This document shows, piece after piece, positions 34,929 through 45,056 of a stretch of 64,000 nt of DNA. The stretch's first letter is position 1. Every line of letters starts with the position of its first letter. The notes under the pieces were generated by a model. It made no database searches and was not told the DNA's origin. It was given only the letters and a program-made list of their open reading frames with translations. The DNA is taken from positions 2,405,001 to 2,469,000 of the forward strand of contig NZ_CP136573.1 in NCBI RefSeq assembly GCF_035194505.1, read 5' to 3'. Origin of the DNA: Erythrobacter sp. (lineage in GTDB: Bacteria; Pseudomonadota; Alphaproteobacteria; Sphingomonadales; Sphingomonadaceae). Made by a program: the position numbers and the translations under genes.

Positions 34929-35867
34929 ATGCTGACCGATAATCCGACCGAACTGCGCAGCCCTGCGCCAAGCCTGCTGATGCGCGGGGTGAAGTGGCTG
35001 CTGGCCAAGCGTCCGCCGGTGTTCCCGCATGACGAGGCAGGCTTTCATGCCGTGATGGCCGGCCGCACGCTCCCGGGCGATGCCGCCATGCCCGAGAGCT
35101 TCCGCAACCGTTATCAAGTGGAGGAACGCGAGGTTCTCGGCAGCCTCGTGGTGACGATCCACCCCAGGAGCGGCCCTGCGGCCTGGCACATGCTCTATTT
35201 CCATGGCGGCGGGTTCGTGCGCCCGATGTTCAAGGAGCACTGGCCGCTGGTGGCCGCGATGGTGGATGCCTGCGGAATCAGCGTCACCGTGCCGCTCTAT
35301 CCGATGGTGCCCGAGGCGCCCTATCATGCGCAGGACGATCTCGCCGATGCGGTCTATGCCGAACTGGCCGCGAGCCACGATCCGGCACAGATCATCCTCA
35401 ATGGCGACAGCGCGGGCGGGCATATGGCGCTGGCACTGGCGCTGCGCCAGGTGGAGGCAGGCGGCCCGCTACCCGGCAAGCTTGCGCTGTTTGCGCCGTG
35501 GCTCGATCTCGGGCTGGCGGACCCGGCGATTGCCGCCGTCGAGCCGCATGACGTGATGCTCAAGATCGGCACCCTGCGCGCTTGCGGCGCTCTGGTGGCG
35601 GCAGGCCGGGCGATGGATGCGCCCGCGGTGAGCCCGCTCTACGCTGCGGCGCAGGACCTCGCGCAGCTTCCCCCGACCCGCATCTGGACCGGGCGGCATG
35701 ACCTGTTCATCGTCGATTCGCGCACCTTCGCCGCAAAGCTGCGCGCCGCCGGAGCGGACGCGAAGCTCTACGAATACGAGGCCGCCCCGCACGTCTTCAT
35801 GGCGATCACCCCGACGCGCGAGGCGAAGGATGTGTTCGGTCTGCTGCGGGCCTTTATCGCCGCCTAG
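34929..35867 (+). CDS. alpha/beta hydrolase (HSL-type esterase)
   Basis: 312 residues. The oxyanion motif HGGG is at 92-95 in YFHGGGFVRPM and the nucleophile Ser161 in NGDSAGGHMALAL, both hallmarks of the hormone-sensitive-lipase family. The acid is probably the Asp in WTGRHDLFIVDSR and the catalytic His is in EAAPHVFMAI near the end. Hydrolyses short-chain esters; natural substrate unknown. GAGGGAGACACC precedes the ATG. Stop shares CTAG with the convergent SDR gene. Confidence 0.9.
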   Translation: MLTDNPTELRSPAPSLLMRGVKWLLAKRPPVFPHDEAGFHAVMAGRTLPGDAAMPESFRNRYQVEEREVLGSLVVTIHPRSGPAAWHMLYFHGGGFVRPMFKEHWPLVAAMVDACGISVTVPLYPMVPEAPYHAQDDLADAVYAELAASHDPAQIILNGDSAGGHMALALALRQVEAGGPLPGKLALFAPWLDLGLADPAIAAVEPHDVMLKIGTLRACGALVAAGRAMDAPAVSPLYAAAQDLAQLPPTRIWTGRHDLFIVDSRTFAAKLRAAGADAKLYEYEAAPHVFMAITPTREAKDVFGLLRAFIAA

Positions 35868-36814
35868 CTCGGGAACTTCGCCCCGGTCAGTTCTTCCGAG
35901 AGCTTCCACAGCCGGTCGGCAAAGCTCGGGTTGAGGGCGTAGGATCGCACGCCTCCGGTGGAAGATTCGTCGTCCACTTCGGCAACGTGGCAATCCTCGC
36001 AATAGACCCCGCCCTTGCCTTCCAGTTCCTCGGCGGTCGCCGCCCAGCAGCTGGTTGCCGCGCCCTGCGGGATGGTCTTCCAGGCAAAGCCCGCGTCTTT
36101 CGAGGTGACGCGCGCCATCAGCGCCTCCATCATCTCGGGCGTCATGTGGCGGCCGAGATTGGTCTGGATGCCGCCCGGGTGCACGGCATAGGCGTGGATG
36201 CCCATCACCGCAAAGCGCTGTTCCAGCCCGACCGAGAACAGCACATTGGCGGTCTTCGAGTGGCCGTAGCTTTCCCACGGATCATAGGCGCGGCGCTCGA
36301 AATGGGGGTCGTCGAAATTGACGGGCGCGAAGTGGTGCCCGCGGCTCGACAGGTTGACGATGCGCTTCAGCGCCCCGCGCTCGATCAGCGGCATAAGCTC
36401 GGCGGTCATGGCGAAATGGCCGAGGTGGTTGGTGCCGAATTGCATCTCGAACCCGTCATGGGTGTGCAGGAACGGCGTCGCCATAACCCCGGCATTGTTG
36501 ATCAGCAGATCGATCTTCTGGAACCGCTGGCGCGCGCGCGAGGTGGCGGCGCGGATGTTTTCGAGCGAGGTGAGATCGATGGTGATCGTATCGAGCTGCG
36601 CCTTGGGCACGGTCTCTTGGATCGCGGCGACACTCTCGTCCAGCTTGGCCTGATCGCGTCCCGCAAGGATCACATGCGCGCCCCGGCTCGCCATGGCGCG
36701 GGCGGTTTCCTGCCCCAGCCCCGAATTGGCACCGGTGATGAACACCGTGCGTCCCGAAAGGTCCTTGCCCGCCAGCACCTCGTCGGTGGTGCTGCTCCAG
36801 CCAAATCCGCTCAT
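35864..36814 (-). CDS. short-chain dehydrogenase/reductase (SDR) family protein
   Basis: 316 residues. NAD(P) motif TGANSGLGQETARAMA (29-44), strand motif INNAGVMATP and catalytic YGHSK with Tyr and Lys in YDPWESYGHSKTANV. The layout (large C-terminal region, YxxSK with long helix) resembles the retinol-dehydrogenase/WW-oxidoreductase-like SDRs. It should oxidise or reduce an alcohol/carbonyl. The GNAT gene lies upstream with 16 bases between. Confidence 0.88.
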   Translation of the reverse strand: MSGFGWSSTTDEVLAGKDLSGRTVFITGANSGLGQETARAMASRGAHVILAGRDQAKLDESVAAIQETVPKAQLDTITIDLTSLENIRAATSRARQRFQKIDLLINNAGVMATPFLHTHDGFEMQFGTNHLGHFAMTAELMPLIERGALKRIVNLSSRGHHFAPVNFDDPHFERRAYDPWESYGHSKTANVLFSVGLEQRFAVMGIHAYAVHPGGIQTNLGRHMTPEMMEALMARVTSKDAGFAWKTIPQGAATSCWAATAEELEGKGGVYCEDCHVAEVDDESSTGGVRSYALNPSFADRLWKLSEELTGAKFPS

Positions 36815-36830
36815 GTTCCCTCTCCCGTTG

Positions 36831-37343
36831 TTATAGCTTCAGTTCATACAGGAATTCCGGATCGAAGTGGTCCCCGACCTGAAAGGTGATGTCCGCGATC
36901 TTGCCGAAGCCGTAGCGCTGGTAGAACCGCTGTGCGCCGAAATTCTCGGAATAGACGCTGAGCAGCACCGCATCATGCCCCCGCTCGCGGGCCACGCCCA
37001 GAGCCCAGTCCATCAGCTGCGCGCCGATCCCGTGGCCGGTGTGGCCGGGCAGGGCATAGAGCTGGCCCAGCTCCAACGGATTGGCCGCATCGGAGTAGGA
37101 CGCATAATGGCTGGGATAGCGCAGCTTGCAGAAGGCGATGAGCTGACCCTCATGTTCGACAAGGCAGTGGGTGCATTCATTGCCCGCGATCTCTCCGGCC
37201 ACGGCCTCGGGGTTGTGCACCTGCGCGAGGAAGGCGGAGAGGTCTTCCGGTGTGTAGAGATGGCCGAAGGCGGCGACGAAGGTCTCGGCGCCCAGCACGG
37301 CAAGGGCAGGGGCATCGGCAAGGATGGCAGGACGATAGATCAT
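36831..37343 (-). CDS. GNAT-family N-acetyltransferase
   Basis: 170 residues. Acetyl-CoA pyrophosphate loop GHTGHGIGAQLMDWALGVA (about 97-115) and the following LLSVYSENFGAQRFYQRYGF are the core GNAT A and B motifs. MIYRPAILADAPALAVLGAE is the usual start. The ATG has GGAGG in front. Acceptor unknown. Same strand as and directly upstream of the SDR gene; divergent from the peptidase at 37418. Confidence 0.9.
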   Translation of the reverse strand: MIYRPAILADAPALAVLGAETFVAAFGHLYTPEDLSAFLAQVHNPEAVAGEIAGNECTHCLVEHEGQLIAFCKLRYPSHYASYSDAANPLELGQLYALPGHTGHGIGAQLMDWALGVARERGHDAVLLSVYSENFGAQRFYQRYGFGKIADITFQVGDHFDPEFLYELKL

Positions 37344-37417
37344 CCTCCACGTCCTAGCCGCTTGGGCCTGTGCTGTTAAGCTGGCGAAAGGGCGAAGGGC
37401 GCGTTACACCTTTGTCC

Positions 37418-38482
37418 ATGAAGAAACTCATCGCAGCCTTAGCACTCGCCCTGATCACCCAGCCGGCCCTTGCCGAAGATGCGCCCAAGTGGTCGCTCGC
37501 CATCCATGGCGGGGCGGGCACGCTCGATCCCAAGCAGATGACGCCGGAAAAACGCGCGGCCTACGAAGCGGCGCTGCAAGCCGCGCTGGAAGCGGGATCG
37601 AAGGTGCTACGCGAAGGCGGCAGCGCGATGGACGCGATCAAGGCGGCGATCATCCCGATGGAGGATTCGCCGCTGTTCAACGCGGGCAAGGGCGCGGTGT
37701 TCACCTGGGACGGCACCAACGAACTCGACGCCTCGATCATGGACGGGCGCGATCGCTCGGCGGGCGCAGTCGCGGGGGTGAAGACGGTCAGGAACCCGAT
37801 CCTCCTCGCAGACAAGGTGCGCACCGATAGCGAGCACGTGTTCCTGATGGGTGCGGGCGCGGAAGCCTTTGCCCTCGAGAAGGGCTTTCCCGTCACCCCG
37901 CCCGAATATTTCGCCACGCCTGCACGGCGCGAGGCGCTGGAGCGGCTGAAGGCGGAAAAGCTCTTGGCACTGGATGTCGATCACAAGTTCGGCACGGTGG
38001 GCGCGGTGGCTTTGGACCAGAACGGCAACGTGGCGGCCGGCACCTCCACCGGCGGGATGACCGGCAAGCGCTGGGGCCGCGTCGGCGATGCGCCGGTGAT
38101 CGGTGCGGGCACCTATGCCGATAACCGCGCCTGCGCCGTCTCGGCGACCGGATGGGGCGAATATTTCCTGCGCGTCGGCGTGGCGCACGAGATTTGCGCG
38201 CGGCTCAGGGCGGTGCACGAGGTCAAGGCTGCCATGGCCTCCACCCCCGACGCGGGCAACGCGGTCGAGGCGAAGGAGGCGCAGTACATCATCGACGAGG
38301 TGATGGCCGATGTCGCAGGGCTCGGCGGCGATGGCGGGGTGATCCTCGTCACGCCCGAAGGCCACGCATTGTTCAGCTTCAACACCACCGGCATGTATCG
38401 CGGCCGCGCGACCAGCGCGGGGCTACGCGAAGTGGGCATCTTCGGCGGTGAGACGAAGGTGACGAGCACGCCCGATCATTGA
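37418..38482 (+). CDS. isoaspartyl peptidase/L-asparaginase (type 2, Ntn hydrolase)
   Basis: 354 residues from the ATG at 37418, whose first 20 residues (KKLIAALALALITQPALA) are a signal peptide; so a periplasmic enzyme. LAIHGGAGTLDP is the family start and HKFGTVGAVALD holds the nucleophilic Thr193 exposed after self-cleavage, followed by GTSTGGMTGKRWGRVGD and the substrate-site GDGGVIL. Splits beta-aspartyl peptides and asparagine. Could repair or recycle isoaspartyl peptides. Confidence 0.93.
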   Translation: MKKLIAALALALITQPALAEDAPKWSLAIHGGAGTLDPKQMTPEKRAAYEAALQAALEAGSKVLREGGSAMDAIKAAIIPMEDSPLFNAGKGAVFTWDGTNELDASIMDGRDRSAGAVAGVKTVRNPILLADKVRTDSEHVFLMGAGAEAFALEKGFPVTPPEYFATPARREALERLKAEKLLALDVDHKFGTVGAVALDQNGNVAAGTSTGGMTGKRWGRVGDAPVIGAGTYADNRACAVSATGWGEYFLRVGVAHEICARLRAVHEVKAAMASTPDAGNAVEAKEAQYIIDEVMADVAGLGGDGGVILVTPEGHALFSFNTTGMYRGRATSAGLREVGIFGGETKVTSTPDH

Positions 38483-38512
38483 TCTCCCTGCCCCGGGTCA
38501 GGGGCATGAGGG

Positions 38513-39448
38513 TCAGTAAAGCTTGCCCACCAGCGGCAGGCCCTTGTCGGGTTCGGCGAATTCCTTGATCACCTTGCCCACCCGCGCCAGCGTCAGCTCG
38601 CCGATTGGTTGCATGTCGTCCTCGGTCTGGCGGGCGCGGAAATAGCAGGCGAAGGTGATCGGGGGGCGGCCCTTGGGCGCTTCGGCAAAACCGATGTCGA
38701 TATAGTTGTACTCGGTGCCGCCAACGAGCCCGCTGGTGCCGGTTTTGTCGCCCGCTACCCAGCCTTCGGGCAGCCCGGCACGCACACGGCGCACGCCGGT
38801 TTGCGTTTCGATCATCCAGCCTTTGAGTTCGGCCCGTTCCGCCTCGGGCAGCACGTCGCCGTAGATGATTCTGGCGACATTGCGCGCCATCGCGGCAGGG
38901 GTGGCAGTGTCGCGGAATTCGCCCGTCGGCACGAGATTCATCTCCGGCTCGTAGCGATCGACCCGGCTCGCCTCGTCGCCGATCGAGCGCCAGAAGGCCG
39001 TCAGTCCCGCCGGGCCGCCCAGATGCCTGAGCAGGATATTGGCCGCCGGATTGTCCGAGGTGGTCTGCGTCGCCCTCGCCAGCTCGCGCAAGGTCGCGCC
39101 AGTCGCGAGCCGCTCGCCGGTGAAGGGCGCGTGGTGCATCATGTCGTCTTGCGTCCACGTCACGTGCTTGTCGGCATCGATCAGGCCAGCCGCATGGCGT
39201 TGCAGCAGCAGGGCGGCGAGGCTGAACTTGAACGATGAGGCATGGCCGAAGCGCGCGGTCTGGTTGAGCCCGACCGATAGCCCGCTGGCCGTGTCGTAAA
39301 TCTCGACGCCGAGCGTGCCGTTCCCGGCGGCCTCGATCAGCCGCAATTCTGCCGCCAGCCGCCCGACGGGGCTCTGGTCGGGCGGGATGCAGGCGCCTGC
39401 CCCCAGAGCCAGCGTGCCACCAAGAAACAATCGCCTGTCGATCATCAT
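38513..39448 (-). CDS. class A beta-lactamase
   Basis: 311 residues from the ATG at 39446-39448 (ATGATG; the second ATG is equally possible). RRLFLGGTLALGAGAC is a twin-arginine-like signal, so export is folded. All class A motifs are present: Ser71-x-x-Lys74 (SSFK), SDN at 131-133, the omega-loop Glu167 in RYEPEMN and KTG at 235-237. It should hydrolyse beta-lactams in the periplasm, though spectrum cannot be read. Its start overlaps the stop of the RDD gene (39445-39448), so it is translated as the last member of the MoxR/DUF58 operon, an unusual place for a beta-lactamase. Confidence 0.93.
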   Translation of the reverse strand: MMIDRRLFLGGTLALGAGACIPPDQSPVGRLAAELRLIEAAGNGTLGVEIYDTASGLSVGLNQTARFGHASSFKFSLAALLLQRHAAGLIDADKHVTWTQDDMMHHAPFTGERLATGATLRELARATQTTSDNPAANILLRHLGGPAGLTAFWRSIGDEASRVDRYEPEMNLVPTGEFRDTATPAAMARNVARIIYGDVLPEAERAELKGWMIETQTGVRRVRAGLPEGWVAGDKTGTSGLVGGTEYNYIDIGFAEAPKGRPPITFACYFRARQTEDDMQPIGELTLARVGKVIKEFAEPDKGLPLVGKLY

Positions 39449-40362
39449 GAGAACTTGTCCGCCTTGCGCTTGCCGAACCGCATGTCGCCTTCGAGCTTGG
39501 CCCGCAATTGCGCATAGAAGGCTTCGAGAAAAGCCCGCTCGTCGCCCGCACCCGGGTTCCACCCGATTTTGCGACAGATCGTGGCGTGGACCGCCTCAAG
39601 CGCTTCGGGCCGGGCTTCGCGCAGCATCTTTTCGAGCGTCTGCAATTCCTTTTCGCCATACACCGACAGCTCGGCCTCGCCGAATTCATAGCGCGCGCCG
39701 GTGACCGCGCTGGCCCCGCGGGTCGCGGCCGCGCCCTGCGTCGAGAGCGTTTCCGCCAGCCGCGTGCGCGGTGCCTCGACCACCCATGTCCCCGCCACGA
39801 TATCGCCCGCGCGCAGCCCGTCGCGGTTGAAAAAGGGCAGCAGCAGGAACAGCGCGAACCAGCCGGTCGCGATCCAGCCGAGCAGCGGGTCTCCCTCGCC
39901 CTCGATGCTTTGCACCAGCAGCACCAGCACGAAGATCAGCGGGTAGAACAGTTCGATATCGCGCAGCAGATTGCGGGCGATCACCGCTTCGGGGGTGAGC
40001 CGCCCGCCGCTGCGCGATGCGATGCGCAGGCCGAGCATGCGCTTGCCCAGGGTCGCGCCGCGCGGCCCCAGCTCCTGCACGAGGAAATAGCCGTACCACA
40101 CGAGGAAATCGGCCATCACCACGAGGATCTGGAGAAACTCCTGCGCCCCGCGCGAGGTGGCGGCGGGATCGAGCACGCTGCCCTTCAGCAACCCGCCCGC
40201 AATCCAGTAGAGCGCATAGTTGAACGCGATGATGCTGCCGACGATGAAGGTGACATCGAGCATCAGCGCGCCTGCTCGCGATCCGCGCGCGCCGACACGG
40301 ATCGGCAGGGCCAGCCCCTCGGGCGTCAACATCGTGCGCGAAAGCTTGTCGGCCGCGATCAT
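39445..40362 (-). CDS. RDD-family membrane protein
   Basis: 305 residues. Four or so hydrophobic helices (ALMLDVTFIVGSIIAFNYAL near 32-51; FLQILVVMADFLVWYGYFL near 76-94; IELFYPLIFVLVLLVQS; WIATGWFALFLLLPFF) and the conserved RDD-type segment ATLGKRMLGLRIASRSGGRL. The cytosolic tail of about 100 residues is charged. Starts in the stop of the SpoIIM gene (ATGA). RDD proteins are often ion or small-solute transporters; role here unknown. Confidence 0.82.
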   Translation of the reverse strand: MIAADKLSRTMLTPEGLALPIRVGARGSRAGALMLDVTFIVGSIIAFNYALYWIAGGLLKGSVLDPAATSRGAQEFLQILVVMADFLVWYGYFLVQELGPRGATLGKRMLGLRIASRSGGRLTPEAVIARNLLRDIELFYPLIFVLVLLVQSIEGEGDPLLGWIATGWFALFLLLPFFNRDGLRAGDIVAGTWVVEAPRTRLAETLSTQGAAATRGASAVTGARYEFGEAELSVYGEKELQTLEKMLREARPEALEAVHATICRKIGWNPGAGDERAFLEAFYAQLRAKLEGDMRFGKRKADKFS

Positions 40363-41429
40363 GCCGTGTCCTCATCGCGGGTGGGCGGGGTGCGGTAGAG
40401 GAAGAAATAGGCGAGCCAGAAGGCCAGCATGGTGCCGCCGATCAGGAAGCGGCTGGCGGTGCCGTCGACCAGCTGGCGCGGGAAGGCTTCGAGGAAGGCG
40501 GCGACGATCATCATGATCACCACGCCCACCATCACCACCGCGCCGCGCTGGCCCGCTTCGGATGCTGCTGCCAGCACGGAGCGGCTGCCCGGGAAGGCCA
40601 TCGAGCGCCCGATATGCAGCCCAGCCGCGCCTGATAGCAGGATGCCGAAAATCTCGGTCGTGCCGTGGACGCTCAGCCATGCGGCAAGCTCCACCGTCAG
40701 CCCCTGTCCGGAAAACAGCCACAGCATCGCGCCGAGCACCGCCATATTGTGCACCATCAGCAGCAGCGAGGGGATGCCGAAGGCAAAGCCGAGCGCGAAG
40801 GCAAGGATGCACACCGCCGAATTGTTGCTGAACAGCTGCGCGGCGAAGGTGGACAGGCCGACGGCGCTTTCCTCGGTGGCGAGACTGCGCGCCAGTTCCT
40901 CGCGGCTTGCCCCCGGCACGCGGGTGTCGGCAAGGCCGCCGGGCACCAGCCGGTAATACCAGGCCTCGTCCTGCGCCACGAGCAGCCAGCCGACAATCGC
41001 GCCCGCCACCATCACGAACAGCGCGATGCAGATGTCGAGCCACATTGCGCGCACCGCGCGGCTCCATCCGCCCAGCAGGAATTCGCGCAGCCAGCTGGCA
41101 AAGCCCCGGCGCGGACCATAGACCTGAAACCACGCGCGCTGCACCAGCGCCTCGAGATAGGCGAGCGTGGCTGCATCCAGCGATGTCTCGCGCGCCACCG
41201 CAAGGCTCGATGCGGCGGTGCGATAGAGCGCCGGGAGCGCCAGCAGATCCTCGTCGGCAATGCGCTTCAGCCCGCCGCGCTCCATCGCCGCCACGATCCC
41301 TTCGAGCCGCCGCCATTCGCCCTCGCGCTCCAGCCGGAAGCGGTCCGAGCGCAGCGTCGCGCTGGCAATATCGGGCGGCGCGGCAATTTCGCCGCGGCCG
41401 AACCATGAGGACAGCACCGGCGCCTTCAT
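40359..41429 (-). CDS. stage II sporulation protein M (SpoIIM) family membrane protein
   Basis: 356 residues from the ATG at 41427-41429; the longer frame is the DUF58 shadow. A soluble helical N-terminal part (FRLEREGEWRRLEGIVAAME) precedes a membrane region with several helices, including FVMVAGAIVGWLLVAQDEAW and FGIPSLLLMVHNMAVLGAML, and the conserved HGTTEIFGILLSGAAGLHIG characteristic of SpoIIM. In spore formers SpoIIM works with peptidoglycan hydrolases in engulfment; in non-sporulating bacteria it is usually next to RDD and MoxR/DUF58 genes, as here. Confidence 0.85.
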   Translation of the reverse strand: MKAPVLSSWFGRGEIAAPPDIASATLRSDRFRLEREGEWRRLEGIVAAMERGGLKRIADEDLLALPALYRTAASSLAVARETSLDAATLAYLEALVQRAWFQVYGPRRGFASWLREFLLGGWSRAVRAMWLDICIALFVMVAGAIVGWLLVAQDEAWYYRLVPGGLADTRVPGASREELARSLATEESAVGLSTFAAQLFSNNSAVCILAFALGFAFGIPSLLLMVHNMAVLGAMLWLFSGQGLTVELAAWLSVHGTTEIFGILLSGAAGLHIGRSMAFPGSRSVLAAASEAGQRGAVVMVGVVIMMIVAAFLEAFPRQLVDGTASRFLIGGTMLAFWLAYFFLYRTPPTRDEDTA

Positions 41430-42799
41430 CCTATCGCCTCGCTGTTCTTGATGAGGAAATAGCGGTCGATCAGCTGCGGGCCGATTTTCGCCCAGGGGGC
41501 TTCGATCACGTCGATCCCCATGCGGCGCAAGCGGTTCAGCACCAGCTTGCGCTGCTGGGCGAGCGTATCGGCGGTGACCGCGCGGGCTAGGGTTGCGATA
41601 TCGCCCGGCGGAGCGGTGATCAGCGCTTCGACCTCGGCATCGGCGATGGTGACGAACAGCACCAGGTGCTTGTTCGCCAGCCGCCCGAGGCTTTCCACCA
41701 TCAGTTCGGCGCTGGTCGGATCGGTGAAATCTGAGAACACCACCACCAGCGAGCGGCGCTTGAGCTTGGCGGTGAGGGTGGCAAGCGCGAGGGTGAAATT
41801 GGGCTCGGCCGCCTCGTAGTCGAGGCCCGCTGCGGCGCTCTGCAAGCGGTGGAAGGCACGCGTTTCGGTGATGAAGGGGGTGAACAGCTGCGGCCTTCGG
41901 GCAAAGCCGAAGAGCGCGCATTTGTCCCCGCCCTTGAGCGCGACATAGGCGCAGGTGAGCGCGGCCGAGACTGCGCGGTCGATGCGCGGCAGGCCGTCCA
42001 CCGCCTCGCACATCGCCTGCCCGCAATCGAAGGCGAAGACGATCTGGTTGTTGCGCTCGCTCTCGTTCTCGCGGGCGTAGAGGCGTGTGTGGCGCGCGCT
42101 TGCCTTCCAGTCGATGCGGCGGCGGTCCATCCCGGGCTCGTATTCCGACAAAGCCTCGAACTGCGTCCCCTCGCCGCGGATGCGCCGGGCGATGAGGCCT
42201 GTCTGATTGTTGCGCAGGAAGGTTTGCATGTCCTTTGATCGGACGGGAGAGAGATCGGGCCAGATGCGGATCGCCTGTTCGAGCGGGTAGCTGATCTGGC
42301 GCGCGCCGAGGCCGAGCGGCCCTTCCCAGCAGAGCCAGGCTTGCGTTACAGGCGCCGTGCCGCGGCGGTTGGCGGTGATCAGAGTTTCGCCGCGCCAGCC
42401 GGGCTCGGCTACCTCGGGCGCGAGCGCGATGTTGATCCTCCCGCCCTCGGCAAGGCGCGGGTCACAGGCGAGCGCGGCCTTCACATTGCGTTGCCGCCCG
42501 CCGGTAAAGCGGGCGCTGATCGCAAGGCTGGCCGGCTGGCCGACTTCCACATCGGCGGGCGGGTGGATTGCCCATCCGGCGCTGCGCCCCGCCAGCAGCG
42601 CATCGAGCACCACAAGGCCGAGCAGCACCCCGCCGATCACCGGTGCCACCACCCACGCGCCGAGCGCAGTGGCCGCGATCACCAGCGCAACCGGCGCGAG
42701 CGCAGCCATCGCCCATGCCGCCCGCTCGGTCGGCACGAGGACGAGCAGCCGCATCACCGGCGTCAGGATCGTGACCAACAGGCGGTAGGGCGCGGCCAT
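41426..42799 (-). CDS. DUF58 domain protein (vWA-like)
   Basis: 457 residues. Two N-terminal hydrophobic helices (AAWAMAALAPVALVIAATAL, GGVLLGLVVLDALL) and a periplasmic or cytosolic middle lead to the DUF58 signature FEALSEYEPGMDRRRIDWKA (about 209-228) and TRLYARENESERNNQIVFAF, followed by a vWA-like domain with DxxxSxx-type metal site partly replaced (AFDCGQAM). Usually partnered with a MoxR AAA ATPase, as here with 15 bases between them. Starts the ATGA-coupled tail of the operon. Confidence 0.88.
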   Translation of the reverse strand: MAAPYRLLVTILTPVMRLLVLVPTERAAWAMAALAPVALVIAATALGAWVVAPVIGGVLLGLVVLDALLAGRSAGWAIHPPADVEVGQPASLAISARFTGGRQRNVKAALACDPRLAEGGRINIALAPEVAEPGWRGETLITANRRGTAPVTQAWLCWEGPLGLGARQISYPLEQAIRIWPDLSPVRSKDMQTFLRNNQTGLIARRIRGEGTQFEALSEYEPGMDRRRIDWKASARHTRLYARENESERNNQIVFAFDCGQAMCEAVDGLPRIDRAVSAALTCAYVALKGGDKCALFGFARRPQLFTPFITETRAFHRLQSAAAGLDYEAAEPNFTLALATLTAKLKRRSLVVVFSDFTDPTSAELMVESLGRLANKHLVLFVTIADAEVEALITAPPGDIATLARAVTADTLAQQRKLVLNRLRRMGIDVIEAPWAKIGPQLIDRYFLIKNSEAIG

Positions 42800-42814
42800 C
42801 GGATCAGTGCCCCG

Positions 42815-43777
<963 letters not shown>

Positions 43778-43793
43778 CGGTTTGCGGTCCCTG

Positions 43794-45056
43794 TCACAGC
43801 TTGGCGGTTAGATCGTCGAGCGCCTGTGCGGCGCCCAGAATGTCGGAAGGCTTGGTGGCCCCTTCGAGCCTTGCGGCGCGGCGCGAGAAGGGCTCTTCGT
43901 TCGGCAGGCGGCGAGCCAGCGCGGCGTCGATCGCGGCGGCATCCGCCCGTTGCAGCCCGAGCCGCTCGGCCAACCGGCGGGCGGTCAGCGCGGCATAGGG
44001 CGCGCCCAGAAGGTGCAGCCGGCGTGCGCGCAGGATCAGGCTCGCGCCGTTGGCGATCAGCCGTTGCTTGCCGAAAGCGATTTGCGGCCCCGCATCGCTC
44101 GCCGCCGGACCAAAGCGCTGGAAGGCGCGCCAGCCGATGATCAGCAGCGCCAGCAGCAGGCACAGGGTCGCGGCAAGGAAAGGCGGGCGGAAGGCCAGCG
44201 TCAGCAGGTTTTCCGATGCGCCAAAGCCGTTCATCGTCAGATCGAAAGTGACGCTGCCGACATCGCCATCATAGGCCGCTGCGGAGAGCAGCGCGATCGC
44301 CGCTTCAGCGCGGGTCTTGTCGGCAAGGCCGTAATTGTTGAGCAGGTCAGGCTCGGCAACGAACACCGTCCAATGCGCATTCTCGTAGAAGTCCGAGCCT
44401 TCGGTGCCGATTACCCGCAAGGCCAACCAATGCCCCGCGCTGTCGGTGACGAGCGGCTCCTGCGCCGTCTCGCCCTCGGTATAGGCAATCGAGCGGGTGG
44501 GGAGCTGGCCCGAGAGGTCAAAGCCTTCCCAGCCCGGCTCTTCGTCGGGTTGCAGCTCCTCGCTCTCGCGCTTGAAGCCATAGGGTGCAGGCAGGCTTTC
44601 GCTCCACAGCAATGGGGCAGCGCCTTCGAGCATCACCCAACCGGGCTCGAACTTGTCGCTCGCTTCCTTGGGCAGATCGGGCGGAGGACGAAGCGCGACC
44701 CATTTGGGCAGGATCACCAGCGTCGGTCCAATCGCCTCGCGCTTCTTGAGCAGCTTGGCGAGTTCGAGCGGATCGGTCTCGGGCGGCGGGGTAAGCACCA
44801 GCAGGCCCTCGGTCTCGAGCCCCGCTGGACTGCGCGAACGCTCGACCGCAAAGCCCGCCTCCTCGGTCAGCCGCACGAGCGCGGCATAGCCATTGAGGCC
44901 CTTGGCCGAGGCATGGGCATCGCCGTTATTGGCATTGCCGAGGAATTGCGCGCCCGAACCCAGCAGCCAGATCAGCGCGAGGAACAGCACAAAGCCGCCC
45001 GCCACCAGCGCCAGCGCGCCCCCGCGCGAGAAGGCGCCTGCGCCCGGGCCGCTCAT
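43794..45056 (-). CDS. DUF4350 domain protein
   Basis: 420 residues from the ATG at 45054-45056, overlapping the DUF4129 stop (ATGA). A transmembrane helix (ALALVAGGFVLFLALIWLLG) near the start, a soluble DUF4350-type domain (GYAALVRLTEEAGFAVERSR, GLLVLTPPPETDPLELAKLL), a second helix near 290 (PPFLAATLCLLLALLIIGW) and a cytosolic helical tail. The soluble part looks like a Rossmann-like sensor or binding domain; ligand unknown. Typical neighbour of MoxR/DUF58 genes. Confidence 0.8.
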   Translation of the reverse strand: MSGPGAGAFSRGGALALVAGGFVLFLALIWLLGSGAQFLGNANNGDAHASAKGLNGYAALVRLTEEAGFAVERSRSPAGLETEGLLVLTPPPETDPLELAKLLKKREAIGPTLVILPKWVALRPPPDLPKEASDKFEPGWVMLEGAAPLLWSESLPAPYGFKRESEELQPDEEPGWEGFDLSGQLPTRSIAYTEGETAQEPLVTDSAGHWLALRVIGTEGSDFYENAHWTVFVAEPDLLNNYGLADKTRAEAAIALLSAAAYDGDVGSVTFDLTMNGFGASENLLTLAFRPPFLAATLCLLLALLIIGWRAFQRFGPAASDAGPQIAFGKQRLIANGASLILRARRLHLLGAPYAALTARRLAERLGLQRADAAAIDAALARRLPNEEPFSRRAARLEGATKPSDILGAAQALDDLTAKL